DNA of 64,000 nt from the NCBI GenBank assembly GCA_904063045.1, contig CAJFCJ010000010.1, positions 1,054,001 through 1,118,000 on the forward strand, in the 5' to 3' direction. Below are positions 52,594 to 64,000 of the stretch, piece by piece. Numbering within the stretch: position 1 is the stretch's first letter; every line of letters starts with the position of its first letter. A program made the translations under genes and the position numbers. The notes beneath the pieces were generated by a model. The model saw nothing but the letters and a program-made list of their open reading frames with translations. It ran no database searches and was not told the origin of the DNA. This DNA is from Dimorphilus gyrociliatus (lineage: Eukaryota; Annelida; Polychaeta; Dinophilidae).

Positions 52594-53643
52594 ATGGAGG
52601 AATTCAAGCTTCTTTACAACATAACAAACTCATCTCATCAATTCCAATCAGTCACAACTATTGAAGGGATTCTCTTCCAAATTAATTTTGTTATAAGATA
52701 TTACTGTCTACCTATTTTATTAAGCTGTGGTTTGGTTGGAAATCTTCTTTCTCTCTTGGTATTTTGCTGCAGTCGCTTAAAATCTCAACCATCTACTCGC
52801 TATTTATCATGTTTAGCAGTTGTCGATAGTCTGTATCTGTTGACTGTCAGTTTTGTGTACGATTTTATCCCTATTCCTTTTAATTCTTATGTATGCAAAG
52901 GGGTTTTCTATTTGTCCCATCTTTCTACTTTTTTATCTGTTGCTTATATATCATTATTCACCATGGAAAGATATATTGCTGTTAGATACCCGTTTCAAAA
53001 GAGACAATGGTGCACAATGAAACATACTAATCGACTTATTATATTAGTGTCGTTATTTGCATCTATCTTTTATTCTTTCTTTTTCGTAAGTATTTCCTTT
53101 ATGGAATCTTATTTATATAAATGCCTCATCGATCCAAAATACGAATTCCATCTCTTTATAGTTGGGTTGATTGATACTATACTGAGTATGTTTTTACCTA
53201 CAATTTTCATAGTATTATTTAACTCTTTAATAATACGAGCAATGGTACAACTGCGTCATATAAGAGGAAGAAATTTTGTTTTATCACAAATTCATATAAC
53301 AAAACTATTGATAATTGTATCATTTTTCTTTGTTTTAATGAATGCTCCTGTTCAATCGTTGAGATGGTATGCAATAATTCAAACTGCGTACAATAAGAAT
53401 TATTACAGAGAATTTACATTGGAACTTTTGGATCATTTATTTAATTATATAAGTATGGCGCATTTTGCAGTGAATTTCATTTTTTATGTTGCTGTAAGTA
53501 AAAGTTTTAAAACAGCTTTTAAAGGATTATGTAAAAGAGTTTTAAATGCTATTGAAAAAAAATTCTTTAATGATCAATCATCATCAATTTATGGTTTAAG
53601 AATCTTCTTTAAGTATTCAAAAGTGTTTATTGTAACAAAGTAA
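52594..53643 (+). CDS. Peptide-type rhodopsin-family GPCR 2 (single exon, 349 aa)
   Basis: Uninterrupted frame from ATG to TAA. N-glycosylation sites N9 and N12; TM1 GN (49-50), TM2 Asp78, conserved Cys101, ERY 125-127 followed by IAVRYPFQKRQWC, TM5 with FLPTIF, TM6 with the short NAPVQSLRW turn, TM7 NFIFY. It shares with GPCR 1 the block ERY..VRYPF.K.QWC and the pattern of loops, so the two are probably paralogues. It has no intron at the site where GPCR 1 has one, and a shorter third cytoplasmic loop and tail. The family predicts a plasma-membrane neuropeptide receptor; the ligand is unknown. Confidence 0.92.
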   Translation: MEEFKLLYNITNSSHQFQSVTTIEGILFQINFVIRYYCLPILLSCGLVGNLLSLLVFCCSRLKSQPSTRYLSCLAVVDSLYLLTVSFVYDFIPIPFNSYVCKGVFYLSHLSTFLSVAYISLFTMERYIAVRYPFQKRQWCTMKHTNRLIILVSLFASIFYSFFFVSISFMESYLYKCLIDPKYEFHLFIVGLIDTILSMFLPTIFIVLFNSLIIRAMVQLRHIRGRNFVLSQIHITKLLIIVSFFFVLMNAPVQSLRWYAIIQTAYNKNYYREFTLELLDHLFNYISMAHFAVNFIFYVAVSKSFKTAFKGLCKRVLNAIEKKFFNDQSSSIYGLRIFFKYSKVFIVTK

Positions 53644-55652
53644 TTTACTTGTAAAAGAAATAACGTATGCTCCTATATTCTATGCTCTCTTCTTTAATTA
53701 TTTGTATAAAAGACAATTGAAAATTGAATAGTTCCACTTTGAAAAATTCTAGACGTGAAATGTATCTTATTTCGTATACGTCATTTGTTAAAGTATATAT
53801 TTATTCAGTTTTCTATTCCTTTAGCTTGCAGAAATTGTATTATTCTTGAAATTTTACACTATTGCTAACAGTTTACAATCTCTATGTGGTTACATATTAT
53901 TCTTAATAAAACTATCATTATTATAAGGTGTATTATTTTATTCCTTTACGGTCTTTTTTCCAGTCACGAAGAATTATATTTTATAGAAATACTTGTTCTA
54001 TACTCAGCCGACAGTTAAGGGATAGTAGTGAAAAATTTATATTTGCGATTGTAAATTAATAATAATTCCACTTTTTATAAAGAATAAATACAATATGTAA
54101 AAAAAGATGAAGATCTCCGTTACTTTACGGAAGAGTATTCTTAATCGGAAGTAGAAAGCATTAGGAAATTTAGCGATTAATTGAAAGGCAAGCTGCTAAA
54201 CTTATCAAAATTAGGTGACTGCCCACAATGAATAAGCTTATAGAAACCTGCTGCAGTTATATATCATCTCTCAGAGAAAAAAACTAGGTTGAGTAGTCAT
54301 TGACCTCACGATATAATAAGCTTCTTTCATTTTCTTTAATTTCATCAAAATAAGCCAGTAATTGACAAAGATTTTATCAATATATAATTTACAACACAAA
54401 GACATTTGAGATTCTTTCTATTCAATTTTAGCAAAGACTGTTTTATAGTTTTTCTTCCAAGGAGTTATTGGACATTTTCTGGAGATTGTAGCATGCGCAA
54501 CTGTTGAAATAGCATTAACAAAAGTTTAACAAACTATTCATTAATCAACAAAACATTAGCTACTCAAAGTACAGAGGAATACAAATAATACTTTTTACAA
54601 GAATACATGTTGTTAATAGTTATAACAAGTGGTCTCTATCGCTCACTATTCTCAAACAAAAAATCACAACTCTAGATGAGAGACAAAGAGAGAAAGAGTG
54701 TGTGAGGGAGAGGGGATGAAAGGGGAGAGTGAATGAGTAAGTGAGTGAGAAGAGAGTGTGTGTATGTGTGCGTGCGAGGGAGAAAGAGGACAGTTATAGC
54801 AGACACGAAATATTAATAAAAAAAAGCAATGCTTTTTCTAAGATTATGATGGCCGCTGACTTGTGCGTTTTTATTCTACAACGTAGATTAATACCTAGTC
54901 TCACGAATTTATGCTTTTCCAAGAAGGCAACTACAATACTTTGTTATTGTTTCATTCTTACAAGAATTAGACACTCATTTCTAAATCCATCTCGAGAACT
55001 TTTATTATTATATCAATCTTTCTGCATCTTTCACCTACATTATGAATCTAAGGGCATTTAAGAAAGATTTCTCCCTTTATTTCTATATTTCATGTATGCA
55101 AAAAGGGGGTGATAGATACTTTGAGAGAATATCTTAAAAAGGAATGTTTAAGAGGCTTAATCCACGTGATCATGCCTAATTTCATATACGGTATATACTT
55201 TATTTTGGAGCCAATTAATTATGAATAATAATTCTACTGAGTAATAAAACAATAATAACAAGATTTGGATTAGGATTAGAATTAATAATATTCTAATTTT
55301 TTTCAACTCATTTTCATGAGCAATTTTTTTTGTATCAGTACCAGTATTGAAATAATTCCAGAATATATTTATTAACTTATAAATAGATATTAAGGGGCGA
55401 TAAATTGACATGTTGAAGGTAAAGATGTTGTTTACTTGAATTAAGTAGATATTTTATTTAAAGTGTCAACTGCATTTCGAAAAATATTCTTCTTATTATT
55501 TCTTCATTGTGAATGAAAGAGAGAATTTGTAATACACAGATAAATTGTTCTATTATGTATAAATTCTTCTCCTTCAAATGCTTTAAACCCTTTTAAAGCT
55601 TAAATTTAACGAGCATATATTTGCATAGATGCTAAGAATTTATTCTTTCATA
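53644..55652. other. Spacer between GPCR 2 and the mariner element
   Basis: AT-rich, with a purine-rich GTGA/GAGA stretch at 54672-54795. No coding exon is supported. Confidence 0.5.
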
Positions 55653-56528
55653 TTAGGTGCGATCCGTATATTGTAGACGTTTTGTATTTTTAGCTCTAAT
55701 AGTAAACTAATTTGAATAATATTTGTTTAATGTCATAACCTATAGTCTACTCTATAAAAATTAACTATTTGAGTTTTTAATAGTCCCCCCATTGTTTATA
55801 CACATGTGCCATTTGGATGGTAGTAAGTCAATGCTCTTCCGATAAAAGGAAGATGGTTTTCTCCTCAGAAATTCCCTGATATCTTTTTCTAGCTCATCTA
55901 AATTATCATAGTCAACTCCCCTGATATGATCTTTTAGTCGTCCAAACAAGTAATAGTCAGATGGAGCCAAATCAGGGCTGTATGGGGGATGTGGACATAT
56001 CGACCATCACTGATTCATCATAAAACCTGTTGTGTATAGACTGGTATGGGGTCTGGCATTATCATGTTGTAAAATGATCTGTTTTTCAGGCCTTATCCTA
56101 TGCAGTCATTTCTTAATCTCTTCAGGGTCTCCACATACTGGATGGAGTTGACTGTTTCACCATAATCCATGAATTCAACATGGATTAAGCCTGAGCTTCT
56201 TCCCTTTTTTATATTAATAACCCACCTTCTTACTGAACCTTAACTCAGAGTTTCATCACCGCAATAGCTTTTTAACCGTGTGTGAATGTTCTTTGGAGAG
56301 GCCTTCTCATGTACTAAAAATGAAATAATTTTTCGTTGATCGGAACGTGTAGGCATGACTAGCAGTTGCTTGCACCAAAATAATTTTGTAATGGCTTGAC
56401 AGAATGGGGTGAAAGTTTTCACAATGAAAGCTAACAGATTAAGTAATATATTTGGAAAGTATCAATACTATTAGTTAACCCGTTTTAAAATTACAGCAAA
56501 ACGTCTACAATATACAGATAGCACCTAA
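55653..56528 (-). mobile_element. Internally deleted mariner element, 876 bp
   Basis: Terminal inverted repeats of 32 bp at 55653-55684 and 56497-56528 (starting TTAGGTGC) differ at only two positions. Both ends are flanked by the TA target duplication (55651-55652 and 56529-56530). An intact mariner is about 1.3 kb, so some 400 bp of the middle is missing. On the minus strand the remains of the transposase are readable: an N-terminal helix-turn-helix part (56422-56200) joined directly to the C-terminal catalytic part. Confidence 0.95.
55761..56422 (-). pseudogene. Mariner transposase remnant
   Basis: The N-terminal HTH segment (SDQRKIISFLVHEKASPK) runs into the RRWV stretch and then, without the central third of the protein, into the second half of the catalytic domain. 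That half contains HDNARPH and PYSPDLAPSDYYLFGRL, the second and third acidic regions of the mariner DD34D triad. It is disabled by a TAA in the HTH part, a frameshift before the HDNARPH region and a TGA between the two catalytic motifs. It cannot make an active enzyme, but its near-perfect ends could still be mobilised by a related transposase elsewhere. Confidence 0.93.
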
Positions 56529-56530
56529 TA

Positions 56531-57322
56531 TTTAAAATCTATAACTAGCATATTCTGTATATTTTGTATGGTATATATAAAATTAAATTCTCTTAGTCGC
56601 ATTCACTCATATAAACGTAATTATACATATACAGTATACATATAGAAAAAAATATGGGTGTAAAAAGCTCATTGAAGTTTTGAAAGGTAAAAAAACGTTT
56701 GTAAAGTTCAAAGTTTTCTTCTATAAAAGATCTTTTAGAAAATGTCAAAGGTTACTTAAAAAGTTCAGTATCGATTTTATACTATTGTTTTAAAGAGAAA
56801 CAAAAACAAAAGCAGAGAATTTTTTTGGCTAATTTGTTTAATAAAAAGAAATTATTCTGCTAGTAACTAGCTCATTAGTCGAATCCATGAGAAAAGTATT
56901 ATCTTATAATAAAGAAATTACCCTCCCAAAACCTTTGAAGATTTCTTTAAAGATATTTGGCTCATAATTCGCTTTTTATAAAAAAAAGAATTAATTTTCT
57001 TTAGTACTAGAATTAGGCTATTTAGAGTGTGGTGACACTTTTGTTTGGTTTAGATATGAGGAAAGAAATGAGGATAAAAATAAGAGAAATTAATAGAGGA
57101 TAGGGAAAAAGAATAGATTTAAATTAATATTAAAGAGTATATAATTTCATGAAAGTGTTAAAAATTCAAATAGTGAATTATTTGATATGGAAAGCAATCA
57201 CCAAAGATATTATATTTAAAGTTTGTATTACATTTAATGTTGATAAATTGACCATCTATGACACTTTGATAATTATTCACTTAATACCAATCACCGTTGT
57301 GCGCATTTACTTTGGTATAACT
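56531..57322. other. Spacer between the mariner element and the P4HA-like gene
   Basis: About 0.8 kb of AT-rich sequence, probably including the 3' UTR of the P4HA-like gene. No other feature. Confidence 0.5.
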
Positions 57323-59759
57323 TTACTTAATATACAAATACTTTACTAAGTACTTGAAAGGCACTATTAAAAATAATCAAGTTAATACTTACCAATATTA
57401 GACCCACAAACTCCTGGACAATGCTTGATAACAGTATTTTTTCCTCTCCACATGATTATCCGACCGTATTCTGGCTGAACAAAGCTATGAAATTTCGGGA
57501 AAATAATAGGTTTCCGTTGATTAACTTTTAGCTGATAAATAAGAAAAATGTGAAAGAAAATATGAAAGAGCAAATTGCTTCAGGTACCGATTCTCTGTAC
57601 AGAGATAATTTTAGGCAAAATTCTCAGTAATACTTACAAAAATAAGAAAATGTACTCTGGAATAACAACTGGAATCTTTAATATATTCTTCAGGCGAATA
57701 AAAATTTACTGGTTCCTCAAGGAACCTAACATGAATATAATCTTCAGCCCATTCGTCCCTATAGGCTAATGATTTAAATAACTTTGTCATATTTCTAAAT
57801 GGATATTGCTTGGACAATAAAGGAAATCTACAATAGGTGAATAAACATGATTAATAATGATACAAATATTTTTAAAAACGTACTTCAAACGAGCTTCCTC
57901 TGTTGTTAACACGCCTTTATTAATCTGTGCATACCAAGTGTGTTATGAAAAATAAAGTTAATTAACTAATTAAGTAAATTAACCGTTTGGTTAGCCTGAG
58001 TCGATACTATATTTAATATAGTTTTATCTAAGGCATTATCGATTATAACAAGTCTCTTATGAATTTGGGTGGCTTTTATTGCAGTGTTTGCTAGAGTGAA
58101 TGATTGTAAATCTCCTGTAGGCTGTAAAAGCGAAGGAAAGATAAAAACAATTTTCTCTATCTGCCGTAATTTGCTTCTATACCTCTTTATAAATTTCCCC
58201 ATTGCACAGTTTTCTCTCTTTTTCATCAACACTTGAATAAGATGATTGCTCTTCCTCTGTATCTAAAAATTCGTTTTTATTCTCTTTTGCTTTTATTGTA
58301 GCATAATCTAAGCTAGTTCTAAAAGAGCGAGAATCCGGTTCTGTTGCGGATAAAGAAAACAAAGAGTATTTAATACAAATGCAACAATTTTACAGTTGAT
58401 GTATAGTAATAACTTTGTCGACGTCTGTAGTATTTTTTTTATATTTGCCCTCAACCTCACTCTCCCTCAACCGCACCCTTCTCTGTCTCTCCTCTCAGTT
58501 GTTTTCTTTCTATCTTTCTCTCCCACGCATACACACACCTTTCATTCTAATCGTTTAAAAAAATCGTGATTGTTCTTAAAGATTTCAATTATACGGCAGG
58601 GAATTAATAGTAAGGTAAAACAACGTAAAGCTTTATATCGCATTCGCATATGTTTTAATTACGATGATTAAAAGAAAAGAGCAACGATAAAGGAAATGTT
58701 TACCCTGATTTAGAGAGAAAAAATAACAATAACTATTTTGTTTTTCACGCTTATTTTACTCTAGTTTATCTTATCGTTGAAATTTTTTTAGACATTTGCT
58801 TGAGGTATATATATGGCGCCATCTATCGGCTTAGAGTGGATTTAGGAGTTTAAATTACCATTTTTTAGTAGAATTTCAAATATATCTACTGCTTGCCTGT
58901 ACAACTTTTTCTGATAAATAAAAGAAATCGAAGTTATTGATGCAAGATGAAGATAAAAAAGAATCATACTTTCAAATAAACGGCTGCTTTCATACTAGTG
59001 ATTTCTTTTAAGTGCTTCCTATCCGAGAGAAAGTTTTCCCCCTCTTTTAACCATAACAAGACTTCATCGTCGGCATCTTTCGCGTAAATATCTTTAACAA
59101 GATGGAGAAATTCCTCGTCAGACCACTTTGCCATTGTATGATGCAATAGTTTTCCATTGAGTAAAGACTTTATCGGTATTGAATACATTTTAATTAGTTG
59201 AACAATTTCCATAGCTAAGAACGGTGTAAGTCTTTTCAAATCCAAAATATGTCTTTGATAAATATTTGCCGTATTTTTAGAATCTAAAAGAATAGTAGAT
59301 TTTTAAAAATTAATACTTTAATATAAATTACCATAAATCGAAGAATGCAAAGAAAGATCATGAATATCTTCAAGAATATGATACCAAATGTGTGTCAAAC
59401 GAAATATAGATCTATATAGAACTATTATATTAAAATGTTTATTTTTGACCAAGTCATCTCTTAAATGTTCAACTTCTTTTAAATTTTCTATCGTTACTCT
59501 GAAAAATATAACAACAGCAAATTATTATTATTATTATCATTGTTTTCGTATTGAATTTATTATATTACCTTAAATTATTATCAATTTTATCTTTATTATC
59601 AAAAATATATTCATCTTTTTCGTATAAAGTTTTAGTGAAGTTTCCTAAATTATATTCCAATTCGAGAATTTCTTCAATATATAAAGGCGTAATCCAAAAT
59701 TGAACTGTTAATCTTAAACAACTAAACAATAAAATAGTAAAGAATATTTTATCTTTCAT
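57323..59759 (-). CDS. P4HA: Divergent prolyl 4-hydroxylase alpha-like protein (10 exons, 476 aa)
   Basis: Exons 59759-59569, 59498-59332, 59283-58970, 58910-58859, 58340-58183, 58121-57984, 57924-57884, 57827-57638, 57531-57393 and 57363-57323; all phases agree and the frame is 1431 nt. Signal peptide 1-20. Residues about 25-120 match the P4HA N-terminal dimerisation region, 135-245 the peptide-binding TPR region, and KLCNGE (about 285-290) the LCRGE motif. A degenerate C-terminal dioxygenase fold ends with FP, V.P..GR.I.W and KHCP. P4HA proteins hydroxylate collagen prolines in the ER. Here the iron-binding HxD is replaced by SPEEY (398-402), only the distal His454 remains, and the 2-oxoglutarate-binding GNKW is GSNI. 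The protein is shorter than usual (about 535 aa) and lacks an ER-retention signal. Probably an inactive family member. Confidence 0.83.
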
Positions 59760-62057
59760 TGTCAACTCGAAATATCTATCTGAAATAAAAATATTACTTA
59801 AAAATATAAAAAGCTTGCCACGAAATACGACAGATTTTATTGAACTCTTTTTATTGATACCAGCTTGGTAAAAATTGATTTTTTTTTAAATATAAAGAGC
59901 GTTTTCGTGTCGAAATATATATATGCATGTATATATAGTATATATATGTATATATATATATATTTAATAGAACGAACTGAGTCATTATATCTGACTACTT
60001 AAAGAGTAATACGTGCTGGAAATATATTTTAAAGGGCCAATGTGATTTGTTAAAAAAAATTATGTAACGAGGAAGAAATTAAACGGCGGCAAAGAAGCAG
60101 GTTAAATGTTTGGAATTTCCGTTTTTAACTTATTCAAAAACACATCTCAATTATCACAAATTATCTTAATGTAATAGAGATATTAATATATAATCTAGGT
60201 ATAAATCATCTAGAAATTTATAATCATTTTTACACTGAAAAGAACTTTTTGACTAAGCCAATCCCTTCTTAGGCTGAAAACTATTTGAATTTAACAGATG
60301 GCGCTGAAATACTTTTCTTATTGTTGCTTTTTACGATATCAACTCTTCTGAGCTTTTAAAAGACTACGTTTGTCATAATCCAACTTAAAGCGTTGATTTT
60401 TTTTCACTTTGAAGAGGATTCAAGCAACATCTTATGACGTTGCTACCGATACATGAGAACTAAATCGGCTTAATTGTCAGTGAATCCTTTTCATTCACTA
60501 AATTAACTTATGAAGCAGTATGTGTAGTCTTTTAAAATATTCTTGTATGAGAAACCTAGCTATTATGTTATACATTGAAAAAAAGTCGAAGATTGATGTA
60601 CACTTGTGAATAATAGTACGGATCAATATAGGCCGAAAATACAAAGACAACTTAAATGCTATAAAACTAAGGAAAAATGCATACTTTCATCATACGTGTT
60701 TACATTATTAACGTGTTTGAAGATTGCTATCTTATATTAATCTTATTAAAGCTAATAATCATTATTTATTTTAAACAAAATAAACGAAAACCAAGTAAAG
60801 CTTTCGCAAATAAAATGAAAATTATTATCAGTAAAAATGTAGATTGTAAATCATAGGACGAATGTGATCAGATATATATATATATATATCAGAATTATAG
60901 AATATATATAAAAATTTCTTTTTCAACATTTCTTTTTATATTACAAGTAGAACAAATTCTAACGAGCAGCCTCAAGCAATTCTCAACAATTGTTTTTACT
61001 GTAGAATCCAGAAGAGAAAGGCTGATATGTAACAGTGAATTTTCTATATTTTTCTTTTTTATCTCGCTTCTTCAATACTAAAAACAACTATTTTTATTTA
61101 ATTACTTTTTTTTTATCTTATTCAATTTTCAACTCTTCTCTCTTCTGAGTGCCATCGCTGTTTCTATTTGTACTATTTCCTTTTGTTTTATAATACTAAC
61201 CTGATTGAAATGTATTCAATTGTTATAAATAAATTTTTAAAGATAATTTAAGACTTTTTTCTTGTTAGAATACAATTAAAGATTAAAAAAAATTGATTAG
61301 TAGGCGGAAAAGTACGATTAAAAATATTCAAATCATCATTTATTATATAGTATATAGTTTATGAACAATTTGACAGTTATGCGATTATTTTATTGAAAAA
61401 TTCATTGATTTATTTACAATATCTATGATGTGATTAAAAACCAAAGAGAAAGAGAAAGAGAGAGAGATAAGAAACCATCCTGAACAATATAAACATTCAA
61501 CTAACAGACGATTTTAACAAGTTAAATACGTTTCTCCTTTCGATAAAAGTAGATGTAAGGCTATTTAAGACACTTTTACTAATAGAGACAGTCAATTAAC
61601 CTGATAAATTCGATCCCCTAGGTAAAAGACAAAAGATCACGTAAACTATATACATTTTTATCTATTAATAATTAAAATCTCTAAAACATATGGTAAAAAT
61701 TTAATCATTATAAAACAACCATTTTTAGAAATTTTCAATTAAATTAGCCCATAAAATGAAAGTTTTTAATTCAATTATCTTTTTATATGTAAAGCAAAAA
61801 GTGAAAAAGCTAAAGGAGGAAGTGCCATTAAAAAAATATCTTGCTGAATGGTCAAAGTTGTATTATCTATCTTATAACTTGGCGATAATTTCTATGGTTA
61901 CCTTGTAGAGTATAACTATAGAAAAACTATTACAAAGAAAGAGCAAAATGGATGCAATGCTTGATAGGAGTGAGATAGAAATGCCATTTCTATTTAGTTA
62001 CAGCTGATTTTTTTTTTGTATATTTGCGTTGTCAAGCTAACTTTCTTATCAAAAACC
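59760..62057. other. Spacer between the P4HA-like and PLAC8 genes (divergent promoters)
   Basis: The two genes are transcribed away from each other, so both promoters lie here. It contains TA-rich microsatellites (59915-59963, 60870-60890) and an ACAGATGGCGCT motif at 60295-60306. No coding exon was recognised. Confidence 0.5.
59915..59963. repeat. Interrupted TA microsatellite
   Basis: TA/TG-interrupted tract about 160 bp upstream of the P4HA-like start codon. Confidence 0.9.
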
Positions 62058-62067
62058 TATATATAAG
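62058..62067 (+). promoter_or_regulatory. TATA box of the PLAC8 gene
   Basis: TATATATAAG, 57 nt from its 3' end to the ATG at 62124. The spacing fits a short 5' leader. Confidence 0.5.
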
Positions 62068-62123
62068 TCCCTCCTGTCGATTCAAATAAATCTTATTTCT
62101 GTGTCACAAGTGGAACTAGCAGA

Positions 62124-62889
62124 ATGGCAGAATTTCAAAACGGTCTCTTTGGTTGCTTTAGTAATTGCGGCCTTTGCATATTTTCATTTGTTTGTCCGTG
62201 TGTACAGTAAGTATAAAAATATAATAAGAAACTGCTTTCATCCTTTAATAAAGAGTAAAAAATTGACTCCCTTTTATTTAACATCTTTTATTAAGGAAAG
62301 TAATGAAGTCACTTTCACAGGTGTTGACTTTTTAGGTGTATACCGCCTAAATTTTCATAATTGAGTTATACGAGGTTCTTATTAAAATAAATTATTCATT
62401 ACTTAAGTATTCATACTTAATTAAACATTCAATTAAGATGATATTCTTTAAAGTAAATTACTTGTGTTTGTAATTATATAGTACTCTTTTTACTTTTTTA
62501 CATTTTGTGAATGAATTTTTCACTATCTAAGAAAACTTATCAGGCGTGGGAAGTCATTACGCTTAAACTTCAAAATGATTGATAAGACTTTAAAGAGCTT
62601 CGGTTGCTAAAATTATAATCTAAAGATAATTGTTTGATGTAGATTTGGAAGAAATGCTGAGAAAATGGGCGAAAGTTGTATGCTCTACGGATGCTTTATG
62701 TTTATACCAATTTTTAATTTCTACATCACTGCCAAAATGAGGGAAAGGATTAGAGAAAAGTATGGAATTGAGGATTCATTTTTGATGGACGTTGTTATGA
62801 AATGTTTCTGTCATTTCTGCTCCTTAATACAAGAAACTAAAGAATTAGACGACAATGCCGGTGGATCAATGGCGATAGATAGGCACTAA
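62124..62889 (+). CDS. PLAC8-family cysteine-rich protein (2 exons, 109 aa)
   Basis: Exons 62124-62206 and 62643-62889 (intron 436 bp, phase 2); the CDS is 330 nt. The N-terminal half has the family pattern GLFGCF..C..C, then CPC (24-26) and FGRNAEKMG. The second half has a hydrophobic segment (about 43-57), the basic RERIREKYG stretch and CFCHFC, ending with QETKEL. The length and order are those of animal PLAC8/cornifelin proteins, small membrane-associated proteins of uncertain molecular function (related plant proteins affect cell size and metal transport). The ATG at 62124 is the first that gives the family N terminus. A polyadenylation signal AATAAA lies at 62903-62908, 14 nt after the stop. 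Confidence 0.92.
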
Positions 62890-62902
62890 TAGAAGAGCTA
62901 AA

Positions 62903-62908
62903 AATAAA
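62903..62908 (+). terminator. PLAC8 polyadenylation signal
   Basis: AATAAA just after the stop codon, implying a very short 3' UTR unless a later signal is used. Confidence 0.5.
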
Positions 62909-64000
62909 AGCATGCACAAATGAAAATGAAGAAGAAAAATAGTTTAATTCTATCTTTCTCATTCATCTTTTTCTATAAATTCTAATATCATTCTCAGTGA
63001 TTTTAATAACAGAAAAAGTAAAGAATGATATATTCAGTAATTGAAACAATAAGATTTTCAAACTAATCCAATATGAACTCTTATTCTTCTCAGGTTGAAA
63101 TTATGAACAATTTCAATAAAATTCAATATTCATAGAGCATATTTGCTTTCCTTTTATATACAATAAAAACAAAATAAACAAATAGTACAAGATTCTGTTG
63201 ATACTTTATTAATAAGAGAAGGAATTAAAACTTGCCTTGTTTTTAGAATTTTACGATATCAAAGACAAAAACGAAAAAATTGGTTTTATCGTTAGAAGTA
63301 TTATTTCTTCGTATATAACCTAAAAGCTTTCTGAAACGCAACGAATAGTATAGAAAGATTTGAAAGTGGAGAAGCCACATATAAAATATCTTATTCAGAG
63401 AACTTCTCTTCGCTTCAATCATGCATAAAATTTTTTGCATCGTATTATAGAGAAACTTGTAAAAATACACAATTATCTTTTATCTAAAATATATACAACG
63501 TTATATCTTTATATTAAAATATTAATGAGATTATAAATTGTTTATAAAATATGAAATATATGCAAAACATTCTTTAATTATAGGTAAATATATCGTATTA
63601 TATTATATATGCCTTATATAGATAACAATAGCGATAACGTATACTGTAAAAATTATACGTAAAAACGCATATAAGCCTTAATATGCTTTATTCTTATTTA
63701 TTACAACACTTAAGAAGTATGCTACCTGTGAAGTTTCCTACATGATATAGCATTTACGTGAAAGAATGTATTTTTTTTTAGCTTGTAAACCATGAACTTG
63801 GGAAAATGTGATAGTTTTATTATATTCTTTTATGTTAATTTTATCCCTAGAATTATACGTAAACACTCTGAAAAGATTAAAAAAAAGTTCTCTAAAGGTT
63901 AAAAACTCTAGAGAAATAAGGTTAGTACTGACCTTGAAAAATAATTTTATTCCATAGAAGTATTTCTCATATATAAAAAGAGTTAGACAGTTTTGTAACG
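62909..64000. other. Right-hand spacer
   Basis: AT-rich, with no coding exon, RNA gene or repeat that I can support. Confidence 0.5.

Noticed and set aside
54741-55061. 106-codon plus-strand frame
   Set aside because: Begins at GTG in a GTGT-rich repeat; composition is that of translated microsatellite and spacer.
1-64000. tRNA, rRNA and CRISPR-like features
   Set aside because: No cloverleaf with a GTTCGA-type T arm, no rRNA similarity and no spaced direct repeats were seen on reading; a covariance-model scan for tRNAs was not possible here.

Overview
This is an AT-rich animal nuclear sequence (about a quarter G+C by eye). The genes are split by short introns (mostly 45-100 nt) with canonical GT-AG borders, and the spacers between them are long and full of microsatellites. 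The gene content (EGF receptor, SLC26 transporter, neuropeptide-type GPCRs, KLHDC2, prolyl 4-hydroxylase alpha-like, PLAC8) points to an invertebrate bilaterian. PLAC8 together with this receptor type would fit a spiralian, but the species cannot be named from the window. I joined exons by hand, requiring matching splice phase and an uninterrupted reading frame. Most multi-exon models close exactly.

Layout: 332-3835 (+) C2H2 zinc-finger protein, 4 exons, 822 aa. 4046-17213 (-) full EGF receptor, 26 exons, 1395 aa, convergent with the zinc-finger gene. 18506-19920 (+) a tentative 76-aa gene. About 20 kb, a promoter-like CRE/CCAAT cluster. 24185-25150 (+) orphan 132-aa protein with a signal peptide. 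27781-29809 (+) SLC26 anion transporter, 654 aa. 30293-32178 (-) KLHDC2 homologue, 406 aa. 32421-38550 (-) orphan 117-aa protein with a 5.5-kb intron. 42122-44095 and 52594-53643 (+) two related peptide-type GPCRs. 55653-56528 (-) a dead, internally deleted mariner element with near-perfect 32-bp terminal repeats and TA target duplication. 57323-59759 (-) a divergent prolyl 4-hydroxylase alpha-like protein of 476 aa that has lost the iron-binding HxD motif. 62124-62889 (+) a 109-aa PLAC8 protein with a TATA promoter.

There is no operon-like organisation. The genes belong to unrelated pathways: growth-factor signalling, anion exchange, CUL2 E3 ligase substrate choice, peptide reception and ER/secretory functions. 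The points most worth following up are the apparent P4HA pseudoenzyme, the scattered AGATGGCG (CTCF/YY1-like) motifs, the palindromic CRE promoter at 20.4 kb, the frame-preserving 69-nt intron in the EGFR kinase domain, and the orphan secreted and acidic small proteins.
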